A stretch of DNA of 64,000 nucleotides from Roridomyces roridus (Eukaryota; Basidiomycota; Agaricomycetes; Agaricales; Mycenaceae), in NCBI GenBank assembly GCA_029378245.1, contig JARKIF010000025.1, positions 434,001 to 498,000 on the forward strand. The letters run 5' to 3'. The notes below the pieces were generated by a model, which was given only the letters and a program-made list of their open reading frames with translations, searched no databases and was not told the DNA's origin. Shown here piece after piece: positions 11,760 through 24,008 of the stretch. Position numbers and translations under genes: made by a program. Within the stretch, counting starts at the first letter, position 1, and the number at the start of each line of letters is the position of its first letter.

Positions 11760-14380
11760 CGTTGGTCTTTGAATCGAATTCATTGTAGCTTTTCAACTAG
11801 ACTCGGATTCGGACCACGTATGTGAATGTCGTTGGAAGTAGGTCATCCTTCCAGCGTACTGCATAACAAAATCGACCTAGTGTGTCGAGTGTTCAAAACG
11901 ACACACACAGCCAGTCTGTCCAGTGTAAATTGAGTTTGATTTTTGAGAAGACAGTAACTGCCTGGGCCGGGAGACAATTCTGGAACCATCTAACAACAAG
12001 TTCACTAAACATGGAATGGAAGAAGTAAGATGCAGCAAATTGTGTGTAGTTTCGCGACTAGTCGCTCCAATTGAGCCTTCGGGACAAGCTGAGCTTCAAA
12101 ATCGTCCGTTTGAAAGCTCACCGACGTGGAAACATTGACAGGACACAAGCTCAACTGCTGCTTACAACAGCTTTCACATCTACTTTGCCTAAATATCTAC
12201 CTAGTCGATACAATCGAAGGCAGCAGCCCACCAGTCATCTAACTCCATTGGAGATACTCAGAAGTCCCAATGGACAAAGCCTGTGTGAATGAATCCGCAA
12301 ACCCGAAGCGCGATGGATGTATATTCACACATACTAATGGTGTACAACTAGGTGCAGACTTTCCATAGAAGCAGGAAACTGAGTCTGTGAACGGTTTCAA
12401 AGCCTCGTGAACAGGTAGCTCGATGAACTCACCTCCAGATCCAAGAAAGGCCACCCGAGACGCGAGAAACGCACACAAAAATGGAGCGAGCTTGTTATCT
12501 TGCTTCCATCAAGTCAGTCCATTGACGGATAATGAAAGCAAGTACACACGTACAAGACTCGCCGAAAGTTCCCACCTGGAGGCTCTGCGGGGCCGAAATG
12601 AAAGGACGGCGATTATGAGGACTCACGCATAGTCAAATCGGTCCACACGGTCGGATTGTCGAAGCCACTTCCCCAAATCTCTTGCCTGAAAACTGCCCCT
12701 TCAGCCCCTTATCAGTATGAATGGCCGGAATCTTCGGATTCTGGAGAAGACGGCGGGATTACGAGAACTTACTTGCTAAGTTCTCGTTCTTTTAAAATTC
12801 AGTCAGGCCAGAATCCCGACAACTTTTTATACGGATTCAGACTTTTGATGAAGGCGGCTGTGCTGTTTCCTTTTTGCGGCTACAATCAGCAATTTTGACA
12901 GCTGCCATCAGTGAGTTTTTCCTTTCTCTCCAGAGCATTCAATTTCTGTTGAAATGACCTGAAATTTTGCAAGCACACTCCTAGTACCTGGACTCGAGTT
13001 TTGTTCCCCCAAGGTGAGGTCTCATTTCAGATATTACATATGATATCTGCGATTTGCCTGTTGTTTGCAATCAGTCCCTTTTGAGTTAACCAGAGACCCT
13101 GGATCTCTGGGATGTGATTAGGCTGAAGAAGGAGGTGTAATATTGCCTAGAAGCCCCTCCTTGTAAATTACAAAAAATCCTTGCAGCCAAAAGAACATAC
13201 ATTCTGTGATGGATGTTCATATGCATCAGCACTGATTCCCCGTGTCCTCACTGAAATTCCATCCTTTGTGTGAGATATTGGAGCAGATTGAGGACAAATC
13301 TCTGTCTGAAAGCATGCACAGAGCCCACATTTCCCTCAAAACCCTGGATGGTCTAGACTAGATCACCAAGTGACTGCTCCACAGCCTACGGGCTGCTGGC
13401 CTGTTGAGTACTCGTCTTTTTCACCACAGTTACACCAAGATGCAGTGAGCTCTGGGTCCTGTTGAGACAGAAGGTTCAAATGACGCCAGACAAACTACTT
13501 AATGTTGACTTAATGTTGACTTAATGTTCTGCTATTAGCTACCCTGGGCTTGGCAGTGTAAGGCAAACTGACTGCAAAAATGCATACATAGGCTCTTCCT
13601 TGAGTTGTCTAGGGCACTGTGGGGCATTTTCGATGCTCTGCCAGTTGGATATTTGGGACAGAGCAATGAGGGATCAAAGATTAATCAAAGGTGTCACAAT
13701 CATCACGTCACTGCAAGCCGGGTTCTCTACACAGCCACATATTCACATTTGATTTCACCCAACACACTGTGTACATTATTCACACAAGTAAGTTCTCGTC
13801 TATGCCGTGCTCTGCAACGGCCCGTACCCCCAAGTACGAGAGGTATGGAGACGCAGGGCGAGCTGAAGATGCATTGAGCAAAGAGAAGACGATGAGGAGA
13901 ATAAGACAAGCAGAGCACGTACGAGATCTCGGAGGACGCGCGCGCACGCGGCCCCGTAGAAGTACACAACGTCATCCACCACCAATCGCTCGAGCGCTCC
14001 ATTGGAACTTGGGCAGCGAGCAGAGAAGGAGTAGCCAGTGCCGAGATAGGTACGCGTATGGAATAGCGTGGAACGCAGTCGAATGTTCTCGTTGTTGCCT
14101 CGCTCATTGTTGGCTCATTGTACATGTATTCGATAGAGGACATGAGTTTCCCCAATTTTACGATAGCCACGTCAAGGGTGTTGCTTTCCAGGGTTGGCGG
14201 TCCCAGAAGCGAGAGTCCGAGGAAGGTCGTGAGACAGAAAAGGAAGGAGTGGCGGATCAAAATTGCACTTGTTTGCCACTTTCCAAAATGGTCTTGTTCC
14301 CCAACGGCCGCTCTTTTACTCACACGGTGACGCAAGGCCCTCAACACCAAAACGCGGCATACTAGTACGACATCTCTTCT
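11760..14380. other. No gene recognised
   Basis: The longest frames, 13691-14365 plus and 13727-14350 minus, are antiparallel over the same DNA and neither shows a domain. The motif TTTGCCACTTTCCAAAATGG near 14270 has a diverged direct copy near 15800, beyond the P450 remnant. Confidence 0.35.
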
Positions 14381-15365
14381 CCCTACTCGACTACTTCATC
14401 GACATCTGCGCTCAGCGGAGCTCGGTGCCCACCTGGGCCGCGGGTGAGGAACCGTCTGATTCCCAACGTGGCTCCAGTTTCTGACATCTGTGCGACTCGG
14501 ACCAGATCATGGCAGAATTTCTTTCGACGCGCGTCTACCAGATGCACGCCCAACTGAATGTAGGTAGTCAAGGCTCCTGTCCAACGCCGTCCATCATTGC
14601 ACCGGCTCCTCAAACTCATTTCCTGTCGGCCGCTCCTCGTCGTGCTCGTCTTATCCTGCTCCTCCGAGGACTCGTCCTTCCTGGACGACGGCGATAAGGC
14701 GCACATGCTCCCCGCCTTCTTACCTTCAAGTACCCAAACGGCGAGGCGATGCCCAGAAACCACGTCATCAGCGAATGCATGGGCCACATGTACGTCTTGC
14801 TTCACTTTTCTCGGGACACTACTTACTGCTCTTAGGGTCGCCGGTACGGACACGATGTCGCTCTCGTTGTCCTACTTCCTCTAGGAGCTTACGCGCCGTC
14901 AAGGCATCATGCGCAAGCTTCAGCGGGAGATTGACACCGTCATGCCTGACCAGGCCATCCCTAGAAAGCTCCATGGCATGGAGTATCTCAACGTGTTCAT
15001 CAAAGAGGGTACGTCTCAGTGTTCTCTGCCCACGAGTCACGCCTCATTCTTCTCCAGGTCTCTGTCTCTACGGTGCCGTGCCATCCCTCCTCGAGCGTGT
15101 TGTGTCGTCCCCGAAACAGGTTCGCTCAAGTACGGCGCCGGTGTGGAAGACTTTGTGCTCTTGGGCTACGTGCTGCCACCGGGCACCATTGTCTCGACAC
15201 AGGCCTGGTTAATTGACTGCGACCCGACCGTGTTCCCCTCCCCGAGACTTTTCTCTCTGAGCGGTGGCTCTCTTCCTACGCCACATCCAAGGAGCAGTCT
15301 GCGCGTTCACAAACGCGAGGGTCATGCGACGTGTGCCCGATTGTACAACCATGGTGAGTCAGTTC
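14380..15365 (+). pseudogene. Cytochrome P450 remnant
   Basis: P450 landmarks appear in order but in shifting frames. There is an I-helix-like AGTDTMSLSLSYFL (14838-14880), then KLQREIDTVMPDQAIPRKLHG and EYLNVFIKEG, with a GTACGTC donor at about 15008. Next come LYGAVPSLLERVV and a beta-sheet/meander part GYVLPPGTIVSTQAW...DPTVFPSP. The K-helix ExxR reads EGLC, so its Arg has become Cys, and no FxxGxxxCxG haem-binding loop follows. In-frame stops and frame shifts interrupt the core, so it is a decayed gene. The surviving motifs resemble the benzoate-4-monooxygenase-like group of fungal P450s; that grouping is an inference. Confidence 0.7.
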
Positions 15366-15369
15366 AGTG

Positions 15370-16370
15370 ACCCCCTCCTCATGCTCGGCGTCTCGAACTT
15401 GGGAACGCCTGGAGCCCCGGACGACGTCATGGGGATATGCAAGGTAACTATGGCCTGCAGGATGATTGGACGCAGTGCAGGGCTGCGGTGATGGGAATAC
15501 GGTTGACCGTGTGTGTGCCGTGTCCAGCATCCAAAGCGCATCTCAATCCAGCCGCATACTCACCGCTGGCCTGACTCCATGTGCAGCGCTGGGTGTGCGG
15601 CGGCTATGAGTATGTGTGAATGCGATGCTGTAGCTACCCATTCCGGGTTTTCGCTCGTATCCTTTCTCGGACTCACTCGCACTTTTCTCTGGTTAATTCT
15701 ACATGCCTATCCACATCCTCATTGACTTCGTAGGTCTCATCTCTCCGCCCGCTCGCTTACTAGTTAACGCCAATAAAGGAATAAGTTGCACATGTTTGTG
15801 CCACTTTCCATTGCCAAAACGGTCTTGCTCCTTACACTCCCAAAAGAGAGAGTCTTGCTGACCTCACACAGGATGCTCTCTTCTGCACCACCACCTTTGC
15901 TGCTCGTCATCGTTCGAGTGTTCATCACAGGAGACCACCAATGTCTGTCTATCCTCCGGGTCTGACAGACAGTCGACGCAACTGAACTGACTTGGAAATT
16001 CAGCATGGTTTCCAGCGGACATACAAGTGCCTCATCCACTCTGACTCCGAAGGAAGCAGGATGATAATGTCGCAAGAGGCCCGGGGCGTCAAGTGACGCC
16101 AAGGACAGCATGCGTCGGGAATTAAGCAGGGAGGGTGCCAGGCGCTGACGGTGGGTATGAAGAGCGTGGAGGGAGGCAGGGCGGAGGAGTGGTGAGTAGC
16201 AAACGGATAATGCGCAGGGATCTTGATCTTAATCTTACACTTGAACGCCGGAAATCCGACTGGTCAATTTATGCTTTGACCAGTACATATGTAGAAAACT
16301 TCCAATCAAGGCTATCGCCCTTTTTACCTTACATGGCAGTTCTTCCAGGGAGAGTAATAGATATAAAAGG
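15370..16370. other. No gene recognised
   Basis: A minus-strand frame at 15764-16111 (115 codons) lacks any recognisable motif. The stretch separates the P450 remnant from the 3' end of the truncated NB-ARC gene. Confidence 0.35.
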
Positions 16371-18119
16371 CTAAGAAGCGAATACTGCGCAAATCCTGCG
16401 TGTGGCTGCAAGGTTGGCCATGGCTCTCAGGGTGTCAGGATGGTGCTTTCCAAGCAGCTCCCTCTGTCTCTGCAGATTCAGCTCATATAAACCCTTTGCT
16501 TGCTCAAATTTGCCTCCGTCATAATACATCAATGCATATTGGCTCCAGAACTGAGAATTCACAACAGTGAAATCTGGGCCAAGCATATTGACATGTGCAA
16601 TCATCCTGATCCTGTCCAAATATGTGTCACGGCCAAGATTCATTGACATCCCCACCACATTTGCCATGCATGCCCGTGTCGTTACCTCATCAGGTAGGGT
16701 GCTTGAGCACCACAGATGCACAAGTGGATGCATATCTAGTCTATCACTGGCTTCCTGACTCTGAATCAATGAATATTCCTCAATCTCTGCCACAATTTTC
16801 CTCAAATATTGTTGTGACCGACTTCCTGAACCTGAACCTGAGACAAAGTTTTGGAGAAATTTCCTGGCTTCCCGCATTGACTCAGTTTCATTTCCTTCAT
16901 TCTTCAATATCCACTGTGTGGCCTTGGCAAATATTGATCCCGGAATATTGCTGTGGTGTAACAAAGCACAGAGTTGTAGAAACTGTGCAGCTACTGGGCT
17001 GAGTTTCTCAAAGCTAATCTGCCAGGTTGTATAGACAGTCCATTCATAGTTATCAAGAGTTTGATCAGGGTGTTGTCGCAACAACTCTTCTTTGTTCTGC
17101 CTGTAGATTGACAGATAATCCATGAGACATTTGAACTTGGCCATATAAGCCCCAGCCTGCACAATTGCAAGAGGCAGGTATGACAGCTCCTGTCCATCTT
17201 GATAAGTATGAACTCATTGTCCGAAGAACCTGGGACCTACCTGCACAATGTCCACAGCCATTTTATAGTTTTCATCTGTGTGCTCCTTCACTGCTCTTGC
17301 AAGAAGGAGAAGAGCAGCATTTTCTTGATCCAAGTCTCCCACCTGTGAGTGAGAAGCAGGCCCATAAACAGCAAGTTGTGGGTTTCGGGAAGTTATGATA
17401 ATTTTTCCATGTATGCACTGTGGCAAAAATGGCAATAACTTCAGTTTTGGATCATCTGCATTGTCAAACAGCAGAGTCCACTCTTTGTGTTCAGAAATAA
17501 GCCACTGGATGCCTGCTTCTGGTGTTTGGCCAAACCTCTGAGAAATTGCAATGTTCATGAAGGAGTTATTCAGAGCTTCAGAGGAACTGGCATTCAGGAA
17601 GAATTGCCTTGATACCCTGAAAAGGTCGTCAATCATAAAGAAATTACTCCTTCACATACATACTCATCAGATGTTTCCTCAAGAAATTTCAAAGCTATCT
17701 GAGTCTTCCCAGAGCCACCAAGACCATAGAGAACAAAAATCCTTCTCTTCTTGGGTTCTTGGGAAAAGCACTCTTGCATCTTGTCAAGAATCTCCTGTCG
17801 TCCCTGAAAAATGTGAGATGCTGGAGGACATCGGACAAGTGCCAGAGCAGTGTGGCATTGTTCCTGAGCTGTGATGTTTGATTACTATTAGTGGGCCTCA
17901 GACATATTTATTTGGTACATACTGATGAGTTCAATGTGACCTTGCTGTCTTGGTTCTTGACCATGTGAATAAACACTGTGTACAGTGAGATCTGGCTCTG
18001 CAGAAGCACTCGGGACTTACTTCAAGTTATTGATCCGACTTTGATAAAACAGGGCTCCCCCTTCACTGGGACCTCCTCCTCCCCCGTGTTGGTCACCTAC
18101 TCCACCGGGACCACCGGTG
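16371..18119 (-). CDS. NB-ARC/TPR STAND (NLR-like) protein, copy 1, C-terminally truncated
   Basis: A signal-transducing NTPase of the fungal NLR type. Exons read right to left. A glycine-rich exon at about 18119-18026 (GGTGGPGGVGDQHGGGGG) follows a TTTCAG acceptor. A P-loop exon near 17690 reads GLGGSGKT. An NB-ARC exon (17636-17264) has the Walker-B-like LLFDNADD and the sensor strand IIITSRNP. After a short intron comes LSYLPLAIVQAGAYMAKF, the GLPL region, then the winged-helix part with LDMHPLVHLWC. All introns match those of copy 2 at 61-64 kb. Copy 1 keeps only the first TPR-like unit (YELNLQRQRELLGKHHPDTL) and stops after RRICAVFAS at 16371. It has lost about eight repeats and may be non-functional. 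Confidence 0.82.
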
Positions 18120-18711
18120 CCACCTGAAAGTCAGCCGAGTACAGAGGGAAACCCCCATCCGGACTGCTCAGGAAAGATGGAGTTATACCATGGGCTTGAA
18201 TGGAGAGGGAGTGCTGTACTACTGGTGTCTGGTAGGTAGGGATATACCCTATATTGTACATTTTTCTCAAGGCATGCAACTGTGGCCTTCACTCAGTAGC
18301 ATCACATTTATCGAGTTTGACCAAACCTTGGAAAAACCCACATCCGGACCAAATCAATGTTTTCAACGGCAACTGAGAGACTTTCCCACGGGTGAAATGG
18401 TCAGCTGGAGGTGCCTCGGGAGGTCTATATGTGGATATATTTTTAGCCACGCAGGGGTCCTGGCTGGCCAAATAAAACCATAAGATTTTCATGCATCGAC
18501 TCATTTCAGCATTTGGGCAGAGTGAAAATGAATCAAATATATCTCTGTAATGCCACGGCGGTTCTACCTGTAAATTTAGGAGTGAGGGTCTCAATATGCT
18601 ATCTAAAACCCGAAAAAAGATTGGCCCCATAGGAAGCCTCAAACCCATCGAACGAGCCTTGGTCCGGCAGAGGGTCCGGTCTGGATGGGGGTTTTCCTCT
18701 GTACTGCTCAT
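18120..18711 (-). CDS. Possible upstream exons of NB-ARC copy 1
   Basis: A 140-codon minus-strand frame from 18711 (MSSTEENPHPDRTLCRTKAR...) ends at 18289, and a second frame (18279-18097) leads into the TTTCAG acceptor of the glycine-rich exon. I could not place convincing splice sites joining them. They may encode the variable N-terminal effector-like part of the STAND protein or be a separate remnant; no known N-terminal domain is recognisable. Confidence 0.3.
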
Positions 18712-20480
18712 TTTGATTTGTGCTCACCATGGACATGAAAATGTGTCCCTGTCTGTGTTTCAACAGTGGGCAAAGACATTGAGTAGCTTGTGGTGTGGGT
18801 ACAAGGGGAAAGGGTGTTGACGTGGCAGAACTATTTATATCTTGACAGGCGCTGCCCTAACCCAAGGCTAGGCCCTGGTCTCCCAAAAAAAACTGAAACT
18901 CTCACCACGCACCCTATGACCAACCCTTTTTGGAAGTTATGGCCCGGTATTACGGCCTGAGGCGTATCTGACACCTTGAGTTCAAGGACCCAACCGTTCT
19001 GTTCAAACCCTTCGCAATTTCGGGCAGAAAAACTGAAACAGAAAGCAACCAGAACATTTTCAATAATCTTTTTTCAAAGCGAACAGAAAGTGAGAAAGTT
19101 GTGCTGAGTGACCAACGAGTGGTGGGACCAAAGGCCGGATTGTGATTGTTGCACTCCGACCTAAAGGCACTATTCTCCTGTTGAACCTGAGCTGTGGTTA
19201 TATTCTCCATCAACTGCTCTCGTACACTGACTCCCTCGGCATACTTGGCAACTCTGGGATCTCCACCCCACCCAGATGCCTCGCATCATGTCCAAAGTTG
19301 TTACACATTATCTTCTTGCCCAAAACTTTTTGTAAGTAGTTGCACAATGTTTCGTGAAATTACTGGGGGTTTCCACATTACATTCCCTCAATTCAGCTCA
19401 CTGAAACTCAGAACAGGCATGAAGGAAAAGAAAAAACATATATTTCAGGCTACATAAAATACATGATATACTACGGCACAGACCGCAAACAAACCCCCCG
19501 AGATCCTGCCCATAATTGAGCAACAGTGTATCATTCTGGAAGGAGAGCTGCATGAGCAATGTGACCCAAAGAAGCGGGGGGATAAACTCACGAGAGAGAG
19601 GGAGCGGGAGGCACATGAATCCGGAGAAGGACGGACAAGAATATGATTAGCGGGAGAGACCATGAGGTGAGCGGTGATGGACGCACGGTGATCCGACCCG
19701 AATGGCACACATTATAAACAGGAAGCGGGCGCGCTACCAGCCAGCAATACAGTGAGAGGGGATGAAGTGAGAAAGCAGACTTGGAAGAGGAAGGATTCAG
19801 AGTGTTGCTACAGGCCACAATTCAGGGAGCACTCACAAAGGAGAATTCCATAAACACAGGTACAGCCTGAGCACGGAAGAATGAGCCCGGAGGAGATGGG
19901 GGCCGCAGAAGAGATGGGGCCGAAAGAAGGAGGGGAGAGGGCGGAAGGGAGGCAGGGATCTGGGGACTCGGGAGAGGGTGAAGGTGGTGGGAGGAAGCAA
20001 GAGCCATAGCGACAGGCTCCACGTATTTATGTCTTCCTCGGATCATCCATCAACACGTACATGCGGACATCTCACGCCGCCTGTCGGACTCTGACGGAAG
20101 CTGCCGGAACAGGACCGGATGCAATATCAAGCGGTCGGCAATGGACTTGTCAAGGACTTGTAAGATTCTTCCGCCGTCCTGTCATGTGCGGCGGGCAGAT
20201 TTGCATAGGTTTCGCAAAGTGTCAAAACTTGACAAAAATTTTAACACACTGACTTCCGTGGTGCTTCGGCAGTGGGGTACCCTAGGATTGAAACAGCAAT
20301 GCCAGGAAGCAACTCCCGGAGTCTCGGGGACCGATAACCCACCCCAGAACACAACCACATTGAGGCTGCAGACAAGGTACCCATTTGTTTCAAAATTACC
20401 ATAATTCTGTCAAAGATGTTCAAAAGGTTTCGAAAAGTTTCCACTATTATCTGGTGGCCAAAAAAAGTTTTGAAAAGGTT
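18712..20480. other. No gene recognised
   Basis: Overlapping minus-strand frames at 19398-20046 are rich in Ser, Pro and Leu and look like low-complexity shadows of purine-rich plus-strand sequence. No motif, repeat boundary or RNA gene was found. Confidence 0.35.
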
Positions 20481-20483
20481 TCA

Positions 20484-21066
20484 TCAAATTCTCAGGGAGG
20501 TTTTCCCTGATGTGAGTGCGCTGCGCGCCGAGGACTTGATACCGTCCGCGCAGATGATGAGGTCTGCGGTGAGGTGTTCGCCGGAGGAGATGCTCACGGC
20601 GGGGCAGGGCAAGTCTAAGTCGTAGGAGATGACGGCGGTGTTCATACGGAGGGTGATGAGTGGGTGAGCTTTAACGGCGGTGACGAGCGCGTTGATGAGA
20701 TCCGCGCGGTGAATAAAGTAGTATGGGGCACCGTAGCGCTCGTGTGCGTCGTCGAAGGGACAATCCAGGAGGTGGGTCCCATGCCAGTTGACGAATCTGT
20801 TTCCGAGAGACGTCTCCTTGAGCACGGACTGCAGATCAACGCCCCACAACAGGCTGAGCCGCGTGGAGTTGGGAGGGACGCGGATACCAGCGCCCACCTG
20901 ATATCATGTCTCTCAGTCGACGATAAGATGTGACGAGAACAGCTTACCTCGGGAAACTCCTTGACGGACTCGAGATTGGTGACAGTGTGGCCATCGGCAG
21001 CTAGTCCAAGAGCTGTTTGCAGCCCCCCGATGCCCGCGCCGACTATAAGCACTTGGAGGTCTTTCA
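20484..21066 (-). pseudogene. FAD-dependent monooxygenase (salicylate hydroxylase-like), N-terminal third only
   Basis: From ATG 21066 the protein starts MKDLQVLIVGAGIGGLQTAL, a dinucleotide-binding GxGxxG fold. An intron (about 20945-20898, GTAAGC...ATCAG) is removed between EFPE and VGAGIRVPPNSTRL, the usual position in this family. The sequence continues through ITLRMNTAVISYDLD and the second FAD motif region LIICADGIKSSAR, then stops after TSGKTSLRI. Family members are typically about 400 or more residues; this one ends near residue 175 and lacks the substrate domain and the second FAD-binding (GD) motif. It is therefore a truncated gene. Confidence 0.75.
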
Positions 21067-21940
21067 TGGCCTGTGAGAGAAAAGAGCGCACGGATATCAG
21101 CCTTCGGGATGCCGCTAGATGTTTGTGTGATAGTGGGAACTTGACATGTTGCGAGAAGAAGTAAGTCGGCCAATCACACACAGAACATCGGTGGTGAGGA
21201 GAGAAAGAGCGACATCAATATTTCAATAAACAGGCACGGTGCTCGAGTCTACGAAGATGGTCACGATTACTCGAAATTTGAAAAGAGCCATTCATTAGGC
21301 CAGTCGGGAGAAGCGCTCGGGGTGTCAATGGGGCCGACAGCCGTTAGATCAACCATTGAGCGCCCAGCGAGCCAGAACTTGATAGGAGCTCATAGTACCG
21401 CGGTGGACGTCGCAGATAAGAAAAGGCGGAGAGCAAAATTGGGCGCGAGAAACTAGATAATCTCACAGATGAAGCACTGGATTGACTCTGCGCCTCGCTG
21501 CTCCTGGTGAAAGATTGACTCGGGAGCGACCAAGATAGCAAAGATATGTGGCAATTGTCGTGAGCGCCAGTAGGATTGGCAGGACGTGCGGGAATGCACC
21601 AGGGCCGAAGAGACGAGAATAGCTGCTGTAAGATGGGAGACAGCTGAATTCAATGGGCCAATCGAGGCGATACGCTGACGACACGATTGTGGTGAGATGA
21701 AAAAAGAGATCAAGTCACGTGGAGCAGCTCGGCTTTCGGCACGGCACCAAGGGGGTACCACGATAAGCAAGCCGTACTACACCCCAGTTTTTTTCTCTCA
21801 AGCAGATTGACCTACCCTCCCCCCCTCCCAAAGAGGAAATTTCTTTTTTGGGAAGCCCCTATCGTGGTGATTTGAGTGATTTTCGCCCGCCATTGGCTGG
21901 TGTAGGGTGCAGAACTATTCCCGTGTCCTCCAATTGACTT
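21067..21940. other. No gene recognised
   Basis: Minus-strand frames at 21344-21770 contain one hydrophobic stretch (AFPHVLPILLALTTIATYL) but no start, splice or family evidence. Confidence 0.35.
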
Positions 21941-21946
21941 CAGAAG

Positions 21947-23195
21947 TATGGAGGCCTGGAGCATCGCGCTTTGAAACACGATGATAATCCGTGATGGCCG
22001 GTGCCAATGACAGTTCCGAGGGAGGACCCCGTAACCATCGGCACTTCATCCGTATTCCAACATTGATGTCAACTTGAACAACCATTTGAGCTGGGGAAAC
22101 CTCTGAGGTTCTGTGTCGGGTACTTACACTGCCACATGCCGAACTGCTAGCCTGTCCCCTTCCCGTTGGTCGTGCGCTGCAGTGCGCCTGATGAGATGAG
22201 CTCCGAATCCCGATGCCCCGCGTTTGCGAGTCGTGGTCGAATCTTTGAAACACAAATTTGAACATAATATTTGTGGGCCGATCCGGGGCATAGTACAGAT
22301 GTGTCGACTTGGATGATTGGATCTCGGAGAGCAGATGCGCAGGAGTCATGATCATGAGCCCCAGGATGGCCCGGGGACATGCCGCATGCGACAGAACGTC
22401 AGCTGAAGTACCAAGAGAGAGGAGAGCACTGGCACGCACTGGGAGGAAGAAGTTGATTTATCCCCCAAGGGTCCCAACAGTCCTCTTCATCCTGCGAGTG
22501 CGCCAGACGAGAGTTTCCGAGGTGCAGTGGTGAATTGACCGGGATCCGTTCGGCGGAATGAACACCAGTGAAAATTGAATGTAGACTGCACACGGTTCGG
22601 ATTGATGCAAGTGAATTGTGGTGGATAAGCGGTGTAAAGAGCTCGGAGGGGGGACCACATGCAGAGCATGCTCCAGGTCCTGTCTGAAGCTCGCCGAGTA
22701 CCCACGGCACGGCGCTCGACGTCGACGCGTCCCTTGAGGGATGCGGAGAGTCTACGGCGGTGTTAACGGGCTCCGAGCCCAGTGTTGATGCGGAGTAGAG
22801 TCGAAATGGAAGGCCAAGAATGAACAGAAAGACGTGTTGATGTCGATGTCGCGAGATGGTGGTGGTACGGAAAGAGGTGATTTCGAACTCCGAATCCAAC
22901 AGAAACATATTGATCGTCAGCGGCCGATATCTAATCGTGATGGATCAAATACTCGTGGAAAAAGAAGTTGTCCCAACGACATGCATGTAGCAAGCAAGCC
23001 CCAGATACAAAAAGTAGTTGTGATCCTGCCAGGCCGAGGTTGCTTCAGCCGGCGACTTGACTAGGTGTGCGAAATCAATGTTGAAATGCGGCAAGTCATG
23101 CCGACGGTTACGGGGTCCTAGTGCGGAACTGTCATTGGTAACGGCCATCACGGATTATCATCGCGTTTCAAAGCGCGATGCTCCGGGCCTCCATA
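21947..23195. mobile_element. Non-autonomous transposon with about 100-130 bp terminal inverted repeats
   Basis: The left end (TATGGAGGCCTGGAGCATCG...) and the reverse complement of the right end match over about 97 bp with roughly ten differences, then more weakly for about 30 bp. The 6-bp sequence CAGAAG flanks both ends (21941-21946 and 23196-23201). If the first base pair G:C is counted in the repeat, the duplication would be AGAA. The 1.25-kb interior has only an unrecognised 169-codon minus frame (22399-22908). Long inverted repeats resemble Mutator-like elements, but the duplication is too short, so the superfamily is left open. Confidence 0.8.
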
Positions 23196-23431
23196 CAGAA
23201 GTAAGAAACACCCATTATCGAGCAACATATATCTGATGATGTCCCACCACATCACGTCAGCACGTGGTCAAATAATCACGTGACCTTTCTGGCTGGTGCA
23301 ACGGAAAATTGCCTGAAATTGTGTTTCTGCACCCATTCTTGCCAGGAGAGCCATTCTACTGCTCTGCCGAAAGTTGGTACAAAACTTTTTTTTCGGCCAT
23401 TTGGCAAGGGACCCCCCCCTCCCCCCCTTTA

Positions 23432-23799
23432 CAGCTGTTTGCAGGTGTAATGAGACTAGAAGAAAGAAAAAAACATGTACATCGTCAGATTGCAGAGGCC
23501 ACATCTCACTCAGGTCTTTGCCAATTCACTCAAATCCAATATCATTGTGATGCCACAGGTCGGGGCTTCAATTCTATACCCGCACCCCGTGGTATTTCAC
23601 CGGGATAAAAATTGGTCGATTTCGAAACGACGTAATTAGGTAAGCCTTTGGATATAGGAATGAAGCCCTGATCTGTCGCGTCTCAATGATATAGTTTTTG
23701 TCCAGATTGGTGGAGAATCGACGGAGATGTGAAGGATTTAATCTGGTATGTACATGTGTTCATTTTTTTTTCTAGTCTCATTACACCTGCAAACAGCTG
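23432..23799. mobile_element. MITE, 368 bp, TA-flanked
   Basis: The ends are CAGCTGTTTGCAGGTGTAAT and its exact reverse complement. Pairing extends through GAGACTAGA and, after a purine tract, ACATGTACAT, about 50 bp in all. TA lies on both sides (23430-23431 and 23800-23801), as for Tc1/mariner-type insertions. There is no coding capacity. Confidence 0.8.
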
Positions 23800-24008
23800 T
23801 AATAGGAAATTTCTTATCATGGTACCCCCCTTGCACGGCACAGCATTCTTTGATTCACACACACCACTTCATCGACCGAGCTGAAATTTCAACTCAACGC
23901 AAGGGACGAATATATTCCCCTTATGCTCCAACAGTGGCCGGGCTGGACGGCTATATATCTCGATGGGTGGTCATCGATCGTCATGCGCATGGATTCTGGC
24001 ATTCTGGC

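Noticed and set aside
13691..14365. Paired long frames on opposite strands (224 and 207 codons)
   Set aside because: They overlap almost completely and neither shows a domain, a start context or splice logic, so I assigned no gene.
19398..20046. Overlapping minus-strand frames rich in Ser/Pro/Leu
   Set aside because: They reflect purine-rich plus-strand sequence; no motif or splice evidence.
22399..22908. 169-codon minus frame inside the long-TIR element
   Set aside because: No transposase or host-gene motif is visible. It may be a captured fragment but cannot be supported.
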